Origin: Acidipropionibacterium sp.
GTDB taxonomy: Bacteria > Actinomycetota > Actinomycetes > Propionibacteriales > Propionibacteriaceae
Assembly: GCA_022647765.1 (NCBI GenBank)
Contig: JALCLH010000005.1
Coordinates: 1 to 64,000 of the forward strand
Direction: 5' to 3'
Length of the DNA stretch: 64,000 nucleotides
A model generated the notes under the pieces. The model was given only the letters and a program-made list of their open reading frames with translations, was not told the DNA's origin and did not search any database. The position numbers and the translations under genes were made by a program. Shown piece by piece: positions 17,872 to 26,546 of this stretch (its first letter is position 1; every line of letters begins with the position of its first letter).

Positions 17872-17944
17872 GCCGTCGTAGCTCAGTTGGTAGAGCGACG
17901 CTCTCGTAAAGCGTAGGTCACGGGTTCGACTCCCGTCGACGGCT
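17872..17944 (+). tRNA. tRNA-Thr (anticodon CGT)
   Basis: The cloverleaf folds by hand: acceptor GCCGTCG/CGACGGC, D-arm GCTC..GAGC, anticodon stem ACGCT/AGCGT around loop CTCGTAA, T-arm ACGGG/CCCGT with TTCGACT. The anticodon is CGT, which reads ACG. The 3' CCA is not encoded. Confidence 0.96.
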
Positions 17945-17950
17945 CCGAGT

Positions 17951-17990
17951 GAACCGCCTGGTCAACCATCGGTTGACCAGGCGGTTCTTG
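17951..17990 (+). terminator. intrinsic terminator of tRNA-Thr
   Basis: Perfect 17-bp stem (GAACCGCCTGGTCAACC / GGTTGACCAGGCGGTTC) with a 3-nt loop followed by TTG, starting 7 bp after the tRNA. Confidence 0.85.
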
Positions 17991-18074
17991 CTGTGCCGGG
18001 AGCTGCGTGTTACCGCCCGTCGGGCAGCTTCCAGAATCGGCAGACCGAAATGGTGGTGGAGACACGGGCCGTGG

Positions 18075-18671
18075 CTAGAACGTCATACCGAGCTGCAGGT
18101 CTCGGACTCGTTCGGCGAATCTCGGCGTTCCCGCGCGCCTCAACGCTGCGGGAAGGTTGGGTTCAATGCCTTGCTCGAGGAAGTATTCGATCTGGTCCCG
18201 GATGACGTCGCGCACCACGGAGGGTTGACAGTCGGCGATCAGCATGAAGAACTCATCCGCGGTGTACACCTCGTACGGCAGAGAGTCCCTGTCCGCCGGA
18301 CATGCTGGTCTGAGGTCCTCCACGTTGTCAGTGATCAGCAGATCCACCTCGCCGGCGATCGCGGCCGCGTGGACGTGCCGGTCGAATGGGTCCGGGATCG
18401 GCTGGCCGGTGTCGATCTCGAAGTCGCGGACCCGTCCGTCGGGAAAGGTCCCGACGATGCTCTCCCGTACGTGAGCGATCTTTCCGCCTGCCAGATCGGG
18501 GTAGAGGCGGCGGACAGCATGCAGCGTTTCGGCCAGAATGTCCTCGGTCCAGAGTGCAGTGAACATACCGTGGCCGTGGATGTGAAGGAGACAGACCCAG
18601 TCGCGGAGGGTCCGGGACACCCACACGTTCGCATCGACCAGAACGATGTGTTCACCGCTGAATCCGACCAC
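18075..18671 (-). CDS. PIN-domain toxin (VapC-like RNase)
   Basis: 198 residues. PIN acidic residues are visible: Asp13 in VLVDANVW, Glu in WTEDILAE, and Asp pairs in LLITDN and DPFDRHVHAAA. PIN toxins cleave RNA using Mg2+ bound by these acids. It lies 22 bp after an upstream excisionase-type antitoxin on the same strand, forming a normal antitoxin-first pair. The C-terminus (AGTPRFAERVRDL) matches a short remnant at 20029-20097. Confidence 0.85.
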   Translation of the reverse strand: MVGFSGEHIVLVDANVWVSRTLRDWVCLLHIHGHGMFTALWTEDILAETLHAVRRLYPDLAGGKIAHVRESIVGTFPDGRVRDFEIDTGQPIPDPFDRHVHAAAIAGEVDLLITDNVEDLRPACPADRDSLPYEVYTADEFFMLIADCQPSVVRDVIRDQIEYFLEQGIEPNLPAALRRAGTPRFAERVRDLQLGMTF

Positions 18672-18693
18672 AGGCTGATGCTATACGGACGGC

Positions 18694-19152
18694 TCAGTCG
18701 GTGATTCCGGCATCGTCCTGAGCGGCCCGGGCGCGGTTGAACGCAGCCGCGACCTGCTTACGTCTTTCGTCACGGGCGTGCATCACATCGGTGGTGGTCA
18801 GACGATGGTGGGTTCCGACCTTTTGTGCGGGGATCTCGCCCCGGTTGATCCGCTTCATCAGGGTGGTGCGTGAGATCCCGAGCAGGTGGGCGGCCATTGA
18901 TGTGGTCAGTTCAGCGGGCATTGACGTCACGGTGAGGCTTCCCCCCTCAGCGATGGTGCCGAGCATGGTCATGATGAGTTGACCGAGTTCAGCAGGGACT
19001 TCCACAGTGTCAGAACTGCTCACTCGAACTTCGAGTGCAGGTTTCTGTCCGGCTGTGATTGTGGCGTTGATGTGCTCAATGGCGGAGCGGGCCGCGAGCG
19101 CCTCTTGGTCGGTGGCGATCACGGTACGCGCCGGGCCGGTCGTTGCAGGCAT
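18694..19152 (-). CDS. helix-turn-helix antitoxin (excisionase/MerR-type domain)
   Basis: 152 residues. The N-terminal part has a beta-rich Pro/Glu module. The C-terminal helix-turn-helix is AAHLLGISRTTLMKRINRGEIPAQ followed by a wing with HHRLTTTDV, as in antitoxins paired with PIN_3 toxins. AAAGGAGAG precedes the ATG. It should bind its own promoter and neutralise the PIN partner. It is paralogous to the antitoxin at 19541, which is divergent. Confidence 0.85.
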   Translation of the reverse strand: MPATTGPARTVIATDQEALAARSAIEHINATITAGQKPALEVRVSSSDTVEVPAELGQLIMTMLGTIAEGGSLTVTSMPAELTTSMAAHLLGISRTTLMKRINRGEIPAQKVGTHHRLTTTDVMHARDERRKQVAAAFNRARAAQDDAGITD

Positions 19153-19187
19153 GATTTCTCTCCTTTGCGAGCAACGGTACGTGGTGT

Positions 19188-19199
19188 CAGTTGTAACTG
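19188..19199. promoter_or_regulatory. candidate operator of the PIN toxin-antitoxin operon
   Basis: Inverted repeat CAGTT-GT-AACTG, 36 bp before the antitoxin start on the minus strand, placed where an autorepressor would act. The remaining space to 19540 (about 340 bp) holds no gene I can support. Confidence 0.4.
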
Positions 19200-19540
19200 C
19201 AACCCCCGAGTGTCGGTCTTCGCCGGACCATCCTGCTCCTCACGCATCCGTGATGCGTCCACGCGGCGACGAAATGCCACACAGTGGCGGCGTGGTGGGG
19301 AAGCCGGCAGCCCCGGTCCCGAGGAGTGCCATCGCTGATCCACGGAAAACGTACGAGATGACCCTGTGTTCGGCTCCTGGACCGCCGTCAGCGCCATCAT
19401 CTCGTAAGAAATCCGTTGATGCGCTCGAACCCCTGGTTGTACGGATCTCGGCTCTACGTGGTCGAGCGGGTGAAGAGGGCAGGACATCCTGGCGGATTGC
19501 GAATATTTCGAATATCCTCTGGGGTGAGGAGATGATCACC

Positions 19541-20032
19541 ATGGCACAGACCCTCCACGCTGTGGAGCAGAACACCTACTCCCCCTCCGACCATGACAGG
19601 GGCATACTTCTTGACCTCGTCGGCGCCCTCAGCAAGCGTGGCGGAGACACTTCGGAGCAGCCGGTCATCGTCACATCTGACGGCACCCGGCACGAGCTGA
19701 CTGACGATCTGGCGGACCTGCTTGTCAATGTCGCCGAAAGCCTGGCTCGGGGTCAGGCGGTCACCGTGGTCCCACGGCATCGCCTCCTGACGACTCAGGA
19801 GGCTGCTGACCTGCTCAACGTGTCCCGACCGACACTCGTCAAGATTCTGGAGGCAGGTGAGATTCCGTTCGAGATGCGGGGACGGCACCGTCGGGTGCGT
19901 CTCGACGATGTGCTCGACTACCAGCGCCGGACGCGCGCCCACCGGTCGGAAGTCCTTCACGAGATGCAGCGACAGGCTGAGGATGACGGCCTGTACGACC
20001 TGTTGGACCGCGTGCCGCCCGCCACGAGGTGA
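19541..20032 (+). CDS. helix-turn-helix antitoxin, orphan
   Basis: 163 residues from the ATG at 19541 (GAGGAG 9 bp before; ATG 19532 is too close to it). Same two-part layout as the antitoxin at 18694: an N-terminal module (IVTSDGTRHELTDDLADLLV), then helix-turn-helix TQEAADLLNVSRPTLVKILEAGEIP with a basic wing (RGRHRRVRLDDV). The usual PIN toxin does not follow. Instead a 22-codon fragment matching the end of a PIN toxin overlaps its stop. A period-9 direct repeat (CGAATATTT/CGAATATCC) at 19499-19517 is a candidate operator. Confidence 0.82.
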   Translation: MAQTLHAVEQNTYSPSDHDRGILLDLVGALSKRGGDTSEQPVIVTSDGTRHELTDDLADLLVNVAESLARGQAVTVVPRHRLLTTQEAADLLNVSRPTLVKILEAGEIPFEMRGRHRRVRLDDVLDYQRRTRAHRSEVLHEMQRQAEDDGLYDLLDRVPPATR

Positions 20033-20097
20033 GGCGCACCATCATCAGTGGCGTCCCGGACTTCGCTGATGAGGTGCGAAGGTACCTACCGTCGTAG
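20029..20097 (+). pseudogene. C-terminal remnant of a PIN toxin
   Basis: The GTG at 20029 overlaps the antitoxin stop (GTGA) and reads 22 codons, including SGVPDFADEVRRYL. This aligns with the C-terminal AGTPRFAERVRDL of the intact PIN toxin at 18075-18671. The simplest reading is a deletion that removed almost the whole toxin while keeping the antitoxin and the last residues. The alignment is by eye over about 13 residues. Confidence 0.6.
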
Positions 20098-20205
20098 TCG
20101 TTGAGGGAAGTCAACGTCGGTTCCTCGACATCCGTTCCGCGGATGGTCAGGATGGTGCTCGACTCCTGACAGGATGGATGTGTCACACCGATCCTGGAGG
20201 CGACC

Positions 20206-20802
20206 ATGTCCCAGACTTCCACCGACACCGATACCGGCTCGGTCCGGGTGCTTCCCGCCGATCCGTCGCGCTGGGACGAGGTCGTCGCAGTGATGGGCGA
20301 GCACGGCGACGCGGCGTCCTGCTGGTGCCAGTACTTCCGGCTGCGGGGCCGGCAGTGGACCGGCTCCACCCGCGAGGACAACAGGGACGCCCTGGAGGAG
20401 CAGGTCTGCCACGGCTCGACGCCGCCGGGTCTGGTCGCGCTCCTGGACGGGGAGCCGGTCGGATGGTGCGCCGTCGCCCCGAAGCGCGACTACCCGAGGG
20501 TCGTGGCCTCCCGGATCACCGGACCCGACCTCGACGGGATCTGGGCGGTGACCTGCTTCGTCGTGCGGCCCGGATTCCGGCGGCACGGCATCGCACGGGC
20601 CATGCTCGACGCCGCGGTCGATTTCGCCCGCGACCGGGGCGCGCGCACGGTGGAGGGCTACCCGGTCGACACCGCCATCAGCACCAGGGCGAGCGCCGGC
20701 GAGCTGTACCACGGGACCCTCGGCATGTTCACCGAGGCCGGGTTCGAGATCGCCTCCCGGCCCACCCGGACGCGCGCCCTGGTGCGACGCCGGCTGAGCT
20801 GA
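20206..20802 (+). CDS. GNAT-family acetyltransferase
   Basis: 198 residues. Acetyl-CoA-binding motif A is WAVTCFVVRPGFRRHGIARAMLDAAV (RxxGxA form), with the C-terminal motif B region GELYHGTLGMFTEAGFEI. The N-terminal CWCQYFRL motif with GWCAVAPKRDY occurs in a subgroup of uncharacterised acetyltransferases. The substrate is unknown. Monocistronic; the space to the next operator is short. Confidence 0.85.
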   Translation: MSQTSTDTDTGSVRVLPADPSRWDEVVAVMGEHGDAASCWCQYFRLRGRQWTGSTREDNRDALEEQVCHGSTPPGLVALLDGEPVGWCAVAPKRDYPRVVASRITGPDLDGIWAVTCFVVRPGFRRHGIARAMLDAAVDFARDRGARTVEGYPVDTAISTRASAGELYHGTLGMFTEAGFEIASRPTRTRALVRRRLS

Positions 20803-20867
20803 GTGCGCGATCAGGAATTCTCCCTGCCCGGCGGGAACACTCCCCAGAACAGGGCTATCGTTGTTAA

Positions 20868-20878
20868 TGGTCGGACCA
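20868..20878. promoter_or_regulatory. GntR-type operator before adh
   Basis: Perfect palindrome TGGTC-G-GACCA in an AT-rich setting (TTAA..AAAAAA), 115 bp upstream of the alcohol dehydrogenase ATG. The same core occurs before the Dcu carrier at 52477-52487. The pattern fits FadR/LldR-type GntR sites. Confidence 0.55.
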
Positions 20879-20993
20879 AAAAAGGCACAGGGCTGCACCG
20901 ACGCAGTTCGCCGGAGGGTCTGGGCGACATCGGCGTGAACCGATGACCAGACCCGATCGGACACAGGCCCGGCCTCGGCACAAGGAGTGTGTG

Positions 20994-22038
20994 ATGACTG
21001 AGACCATGCTGGCGGAGAGGTTCCACGCGCAGGACAGCAGCGTCCATCTGGAGGAGATCCCGGTACCGCATCCGGGGCCCGGCAATGTGCTCATCGAGGT
21101 GGCCTACTGCGGTATCTGCCACTCGGACCTGAGCCTCATCAACGGGACCTTCCCGGCGAACCTGCCGGTGGTGACCCAGGGCCACGAGGCCTCCGGCACC
21201 ATCGTCGAGCTGGGCGCCGGGGTCACCGGCTGGAAGGTGGGGGACCGCGTCATCCCCTCGGCGGGACGCCCCTGCCTGAAATGCCGCAAATGCCGTCGCG
21301 GCGACTTCGCGAACTGCCTCCACCTGAACCTGATGGCCTTCGCCTACGACGGCGCCTGGGCCAAGTACCACGAGGCGGCGTCGATCGGGTTGACCCGGAT
21401 CCCCGACAACGTCTCGATGGATCAGGCGGCGCTGCTGGCCGACGCCGTCTCCACCCCCTACGCCGCGGTGGTGCACACCGCCCAGGTGCACATGGGCAAT
21501 GCGGTGGCGGTCTGGGGAGTCGGCGGCGTCGGCACCCATCTCGTCCAGCTCGCCAAGGCGGCCGGCGGGGTCCCGGTGATCGCCGTGGACCTCAACGACG
21601 AGGTGCTGGCCCGGGCCAAGCGGGTGGGCGCCGACCACGTGCTGCGCAGCGACGACCCCGAGTTGATGAGCAAGATCGAGGATCTCACGAACGGGCGGAT
21701 GATCGACGTCGGCCTTCGACGCCGTGGGCATCAAGCCCACCCTGCGGGCCGCCGTCGAGTCCCTGGACGTCAACGGCAAGGCGGTCTCCCTCGGTCTGTC
21801 CGCCCAGGACATCGACGCCGGCCCGTTCATGGACTTCAACCTGCAGCGCAAGAAGGTCTTCGGGCACCTCGGCTACAACGGCCAGGACATCGCGGTGCTG
21901 GCCGAGATGCTCTCCTACCACCGGCTGGACCTCTCCGAGTCGATCTCCGAGGTGGTGCCGCTGACCGAGGTGGCCCGCGGCATCGAGGACCTCGAGAAGC
22001 ACCGGAACAACCCGATCCGCATCCTCGTCAAGCCGTGA
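20994..22038 (+). CDS. zinc-dependent alcohol dehydrogenase, frameshifted
   Basis: About 347 residues after repair. Catalytic zinc: Cys and His in GICHSD and GHE. Structural zinc: the CLKCRKCRRGDFANC cluster. Rossmann motif GVGGVG is followed by an acidic NAD-choosing residue (AVDLND). AdhP-like enzymes interconvert ethanol and acetaldehyde with NAD. The frame breaks near 21712, where an extra G in GTCGGCC separates MIDV from AFDAVGIKPTL; removing it restores the family sequence to the end. AAGGAG precedes the start, and a GntR-type palindrome lies upstream. Confidence 0.9.
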
Positions 22039-22065
22039 CGACGCGGCACCGAATGTGCTGACGCC

Positions 22066-22131
22066 GTGAGCCCGCCGGTGCGCGGTCGCCCAGATCAGTC
22101 TGGGACGACCCGCACCGGCTGGGGGGCTCAC
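22066..22131. terminator. long convergent hairpin
   Basis: Imperfect arms of about 29 bp (GTGAGCCCGCCGGTGCG.. / ..CGCACCGGC..GGCTCAC) around TCAG, between adh and the convergent membrane gene whose stop it covers. Likely a bidirectional terminator. Confidence 0.7.
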
Positions 22132-22619
22132 AGCCCCAGCGCGCCGAGATCCCGCCCAGGATCCTGCCCGGCTCCCCGATCGAGCTCTTTGGCCACCTCG
22201 ATCTTGGCGAAGCGACGCCGAGAGGAGTCGAAACGGCGATGGCTGGGGCGGCAGATGGGCCGGATCCAGCAACTTCGCCAGGCTCTCTCGTCGGGCAGCT
22301 CCAGCACGATCCGCACCCACTCGCCGGGCCCCAGCACCGAGGTCTCGGCGACTCGCACCGGAGGCGTGCCCACCCCCGCCGAGCGCAGCGTCTCGACGCC
22401 GAAGGCCGGCCCGTTGCCGGCGTTGGTGAGCCTCAGATCGGCGCGGATCCCCGCTCTGGCGCCCTCGCCCAGGGGCACTGCAACCCCGTCCAGGCGCCAG
22501 TAGATCCGGGGCCGCCGCAAGTGCTGTCTCACCAGGATGACGACGAGCGTGATGAGTGCGGCCAGGGCGAGCAGGTATGCCGCACCGAGGTACCAGGCTC
22601 CCGAATAGACCGACGACAT
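22128..22619 (-). CDS. small membrane protein with a cytosolic beta-rich domain
   Basis: 163 residues from the ATG at 22619. One N-terminal transmembrane segment (AAYLLALAALITLVVILV) is followed by a domain that reads like a beta-sandwich (YWRLDGVAVPLG, RADLRLTNAGNGPAFGVETL, GEWVRIVLELPDE). The basic tail includes HRRFDSSRRRF. No family is recognised. It may sense or scaffold at the membrane, but there is no direct evidence. Confidence 0.6.
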   Translation of the reverse strand: MSSVYSGAWYLGAAYLLALAALITLVVILVRQHLRRPRIYWRLDGVAVPLGEGARAGIRADLRLTNAGNGPAFGVETLRSAGVGTPPVRVAETSVLGPGEWVRIVLELPDERAWRSCWIRPICRPSHRRFDSSRRRFAKIEVAKELDRGAGQDPGRDLGALGL

Positions 22620-22808
22620 GGACTCATCTTCGCAGAGTCCCGCACGAGCCGTTCTCCCGCTACGGGCTGAACCGCGCCCGAAAACCGGGGCTGGCGCGCG
22701 GACCGTCTCCTCGTGCCGATAGCATCGGGTGCAGTTTTCGGGCCCCGGCGAGTGTCGTCGGCGACGTGCGCGACCCCACCCGGTCGGCACGATCAGGAGG
22801 ACATATTT

Positions 22809-24158
22809 ATGTACGACAGCATCATCATCGGTGCCGGCCTGGCCGGCCTGTCAGTCGCAACCGAACTCGTGAGGGCCGGCCGCGACGTGCTCGTCGTGGA
22901 GGCGCGGGACCGGGTGGGCGGCCGGTTGGAGAACGCGACGCTGTCCAACGGCCAGATCGTCGAGCTCGGCGGCCAGTGGGTCTCCGAGGCCCACGAGCAG
23001 CTGCGGGAGCTGATCGCCGGCCAGCATCTGGAGCTGGTCAGTCCCAATGACGGCGACCTGGTGCTCAAGATGCATGGGCGGGTGGCCCAGGTGCCCGAGT
23101 CCTCCCCGGCCGAGCAGCACCTCACCCCCTTCGAGTTCGCGGACCTGGGCCAGGGCCTGCTGCGCTTCCGGCGTCTGGCCGATCGGGTCGCCCAGAACCC
23201 GGTGTGGACCCAGGCCAACAGCGTGTGGCTGGGCCAGACGCTGGCCCAGTGGATCAGCGCCAATCTGCGCACCGAGGCGGGCCGCGCCTACTTCGCCGCG
23301 CTGGCCGGCAAGGCCCTGGGGGTCGACGCCGCCACCGCCACCCTCCTCGACAGCCTCGGCAAGGCCGGCGAGGGAGTCGACCTGGAGTCCCTGGTGGCCG
23401 TCAACGGCGGCCTCAAGCAGCAGCGGGTGGTCGGCGGCGTCGCGCAGGTTCCGCAGAATCTCGCGGCAGATCTGGGCGACGCCGTCCGGCTGTCGACCGT
23501 CGTTGTGGGGATCCACTACGACGAGGACCGGGTGGTCGTGGGTACCGACGACGGGTCGGTCCTGGAGGCCCGCACCGCGGTGTGCACCCTGCCGCCCCGG
23601 CTGCTGCTGGAGACCGAGTTCGAGCCGATGCTGCCTCCCGAGCGGGTCCAGCTGGCCGGCAAGGTGCCGCCGGGCAATGTCATCAAGGCCTTCCTCGCCT
23701 ACGACTCGCCGTGGTGGCGGCGCGGCGGGGCGTCGGGGCAGATGGGCGCCGACGAGGGGGCCGTCAGGGTGGTCTTCGACACCTCCGACGACTCCACCGG
23801 CAAGGGCATCCTGATGGGCTTCTTCGAGGGGTCGGAGGCCTCCGGCTACGGGAAACTGTCGGTCTCGCTGCGCCAGCGCGCCTTCGAGGAGGCGATCGAG
23901 GGGGCCTTCGGCCAGGCGCCCTCCGAGCCGATCGAGTACCTCGACCGGGACTGGTACTCCGAGAGGTTCACCCGCGGCTGCCACGGCGCCCACTTCGCCC
24001 CGGGCCTGTGGACCACCGGCGGCCCGCTGCTGGCCCAGCCGCTGGGACGGCTGTTCTTCGCCGGCGCCGAGTACGCCACCGCCTTCAACGGCTACATGGA
24101 GGGTGCGATTCGCAGCGGCCGCGAGGTCGCCGCGGAGGTGGACGAGCTGCTGGATTGA
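22809..24158 (+). CDS. flavin-dependent amine oxidase (MAO family)
   Basis: 449 residues. The N-terminal FAD-binding motif IIIGAGLAGLSVA is followed by VVEARDRVGGRL and the substrate-side GGQWV motif. The C-terminal FAD motif is FAGAEYATAFNGYMEGAIRSG. The layout matches putrescine/monoamine oxidases, which oxidise primary amines with O2 and release H2O2. AGGAGGACA is correctly placed before the ATG. It is convergent with the serine-hydrolase gene, 10 bp apart. Confidence 0.92.
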   Translation: MYDSIIIGAGLAGLSVATELVRAGRDVLVVEARDRVGGRLENATLSNGQIVELGGQWVSEAHEQLRELIAGQHLELVSPNDGDLVLKMHGRVAQVPESSPAEQHLTPFEFADLGQGLLRFRRLADRVAQNPVWTQANSVWLGQTLAQWISANLRTEAGRAYFAALAGKALGVDAATATLLDSLGKAGEGVDLESLVAVNGGLKQQRVVGGVAQVPQNLAADLGDAVRLSTVVVGIHYDEDRVVVGTDDGSVLEARTAVCTLPPRLLLETEFEPMLPPERVQLAGKVPPGNVIKAFLAYDSPWWRRGGASGQMGADEGAVRVVFDTSDDSTGKGILMGFFEGSEASGYGKLSVSLRQRAFEEAIEGAFGQAPSEPIEYLDRDWYSERFTRGCHGAHFAPGLWTTGGPLLAQPLGRLFFAGAEYATAFNGYMEGAIRSGREVAAEVDELLD

Positions 24159-24168
24159 GCCGCCCCGC

Positions 24169-25761
24169 TCAATCCACCAGCACCTGGTAGTGGTCCTCGA
24201 CCAGGCTCTGCTCCCCGGCCGGCTTGAGGCCGTCCTCCCCGGCGAGCTGGACGTCGACCGCCTGCACCAGCGGCGCATGCAGCCCGGCCATCCGCAGGTC
24301 GCAGATGAGGGAGCGGCGCCGGCACGGCACCGCCCATCGCAGCGACGCCGGCGTCGCTGCGCCGAGGATCCGCTCCTCCAGGGGCGGCAGCGGGGAGACG
24401 ACGGGCCCGGCCTGGGAGCGGAGCGCCTCCAGGCGGCGGGAGCGAATCGGCCAGGGGACGTCTCTCAGCACATTGCGCGACAGCAGCCCGGTGTCGGGCC
24501 GGTCTTCGAGGAGGTCCTCGAGGCTGCCGCCGGCCAGCAGCGTCCGCTCCATCCGCCGGGCGGCGTCCACCGCCCGGGGCCAGACCCGGACGCGGGCGGC
24601 GGGGGCGTCCACCCGCTCCAACAGGCCGGCGAGAATGGTCGAGGCGGGGCGCCACGCCCCGAAGGAGTCCGAGTTGGCCAGCACCACGACGCCGATCCCG
24701 GTGGCCGGATGCCAGCGCATGTGCGAGGAGAATCCGGGCAGCCCCCCGGAGTGCTGCACCACCCGCCCGAACCGGTGGTCGAGCTCGCAGATCAGCCCGT
24801 AGCCGTACCCGGCGCCATCCAGCCGCCGGCCGGCGAAGGGCCACTCGGTGGTCTTCATCACGGTCCGCCCGGTCTGCATCCGACGCCGTGAGGACGCCGA
24901 CAGCACGGCCTCGAACCGCTCCCGGGGAGTCTCGTCGAAGGCCGATCCCAGGAAGTGCATCCAGCCGGCGATGTCTCCGACGGTGCTGAACAGGTTGCCG
25001 ATGCAGCCCAGCGCCCCCGATCCCACGAAGGGCTCGGGACGAAGCCGGCGCCCTCGTCGAAGGTCCGGAATCCGCCGGCCAGGTCGGCGTCATCGGGATA
25101 GAGACCGGCCTCCGGGCGGGTCGAGGAGAGCCCGAGGGGATCGAGGAATCCGCTCCCGGATCGCCTCGTCCACCGGGCGTCCGGTGACCGCCTCGATGGC
25201 CCGCCCGATCTGCGAGACGCCGAGATTCGAGTACTGGTACGTCGTGCCGGGAAAGGTGCTCAGACGCAGTCCGGCCGCCAACTGACCGGCCATCCACTCG
25301 CGCGACTCGGCCAGATGCTCGTCCCCCCAGGGGTTGTCCTCGGAGATCCCGGACCGGTTGCACAGCAGCTCGTCGAGGGTGGCATCGAAGGCGACGCCGT
25401 CCGCGACCCCGATGCCGTAGCGCGCCGCGTCCAGCCCGGGCAGCAGCTCGGCGGCGGGCCGGTCGAGGTCGAGGATCCCCTCGTCGCGCAGCGACAGTGC
25501 GGTCGCGGCGAGGAAGGACTTCGACATCGAGGCGATCCGGTAGACGGTGCCGGGCCCCGTCCGGGCGCCGTCCATCCGGGGCTGCCCGGTGGCGCGCACC
25601 GCCACCACGGATCCGCGCCAGGTCACCGCGGCCACGCAGGACGGCGCCAGTCGCAGGGTCGCCTCGTCCAGCCGGGAGTCCAGCAGCTGCCGGCACAGCC
25701 CGGCGAATCCCGCCGGCGGCTGCCAGAGCGCACCGACCGGGCAGCGCAGTGCCCCGCTCAC
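24169..25761 (-). CDS. beta-lactamase-fold serine hydrolase (S12), two frameshifts
   Basis: About 530 residues after repair. Ser-x-x-Lys is in IASMSKSF, the Tyr-x-Asn motif is YSNLG and a C-terminal HSGGLPGFSS triad lies in the third frame. S12 members include D-aminopeptidases, esterases and DD-peptidases. No signal peptide is seen, so the enzyme is probably cytoplasmic. The frame breaks near 25145 (RERI to FLDPLGLSST) and near 25030 (FVPEPFVGSG); each is fixed by one base. It overlaps the amidotransferase gene by 4 bp and ends a four-gene operon. Two close breaks leave real decay possible. Confidence 0.8.
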
Positions 25762-26490
25762 CGAGTCTCGGACCGCGTCTGGGCGTGGGCCCGGATCTCC
25801 GCGGCGAAGGCGTCGACCAGCCGGCGGGCCGCCGCCGTGTTCTCGGCGTCGACCAGCCGGGCCGCGGCGACCAGCTCGTCGCGGGACAGCCCGTCGGCGG
25901 CCAGGGCGGCCTCGTCCCAGTGAGCCAGACCCTCGGCGGAGGCCTCGGGATGGAACTGGAGCCCGCGCACATGCCCGCCGATCCGGAAGGCCTGATTCTC
26001 GACGGCCCGCGAGGAGGCCAGCAGCACCGCCGCCGGCGGCAGCTCGGTGATCATGTCCTGATGGTTCTCGATCATCGGCGCGCCGGCGCCGAGTTTGCCG
26101 ATCACCGGATCGGCTGCCCCCGCAGCAGTGGTGCGGATGGGGGTGGCGCCGCGCTCCTTGGGCCCCGTCTTGGCGCGGACCTGCCCGCCGGCGACGTCGG
26201 CCAGCAGCTGTCCGCCCAGGCAGATGCCCAGGGTGGGCAGATCCTCATCGATGGCCCGGCGGGCCAGCCTCCGCTCCCCGCGCAGCCAGGGCGCCCGGTC
26301 GAACTCGTCGGGCATCAGCCCGCCGCCGAGCATCACCAGGGCGTCGACCTGCGCCAGATCGCCCGGCAGCCCCTCGGAGGCCAGGCGCTCGCGAATCTCC
26401 AGACCGGCGTCCTTCCAGCCACTCCTTGAGACGCCGCGGCCCCGAGGACGGCGAGTTGACGACCATCAGGACGACGGGTGCGCTGCTCAT
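25758..26490 (-). CDS. class I glutamine amidotransferase-like protein, frameshifted
   Basis: About 244 residues after repair. The catalytic Cys is in LGICLGGQLLA and the His-x-Glu pair in LQFHPEAS, as in the GMP-synthase-like/GATase1 family, whose members hydrolyse glutamine or gamma-glutamyl bonds. The start is the ATG at 26490, 8 bp after AAGGAG. One extra base near 26412 breaks KEWLE from AGLEIRERLASEGLPGDL. With no synthetase partner, a free gamma-glutamyl hydrolase role (PuuD-like) is plausible in this peptide locus; that is inference. Confidence 0.82.
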
Positions 26491-26546
26491 CGATTCCACT
26501 CCTTGCTGGATTCTGCCGGCGGGCGGGTTCTGCCGGCCGGATTCTG

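Noticed and set aside
17951..17987. Member of the TCACTC palindrome family after tRNA-Thr
   Set aside because: Arms differ and it is placed as a normal tRNA terminator.
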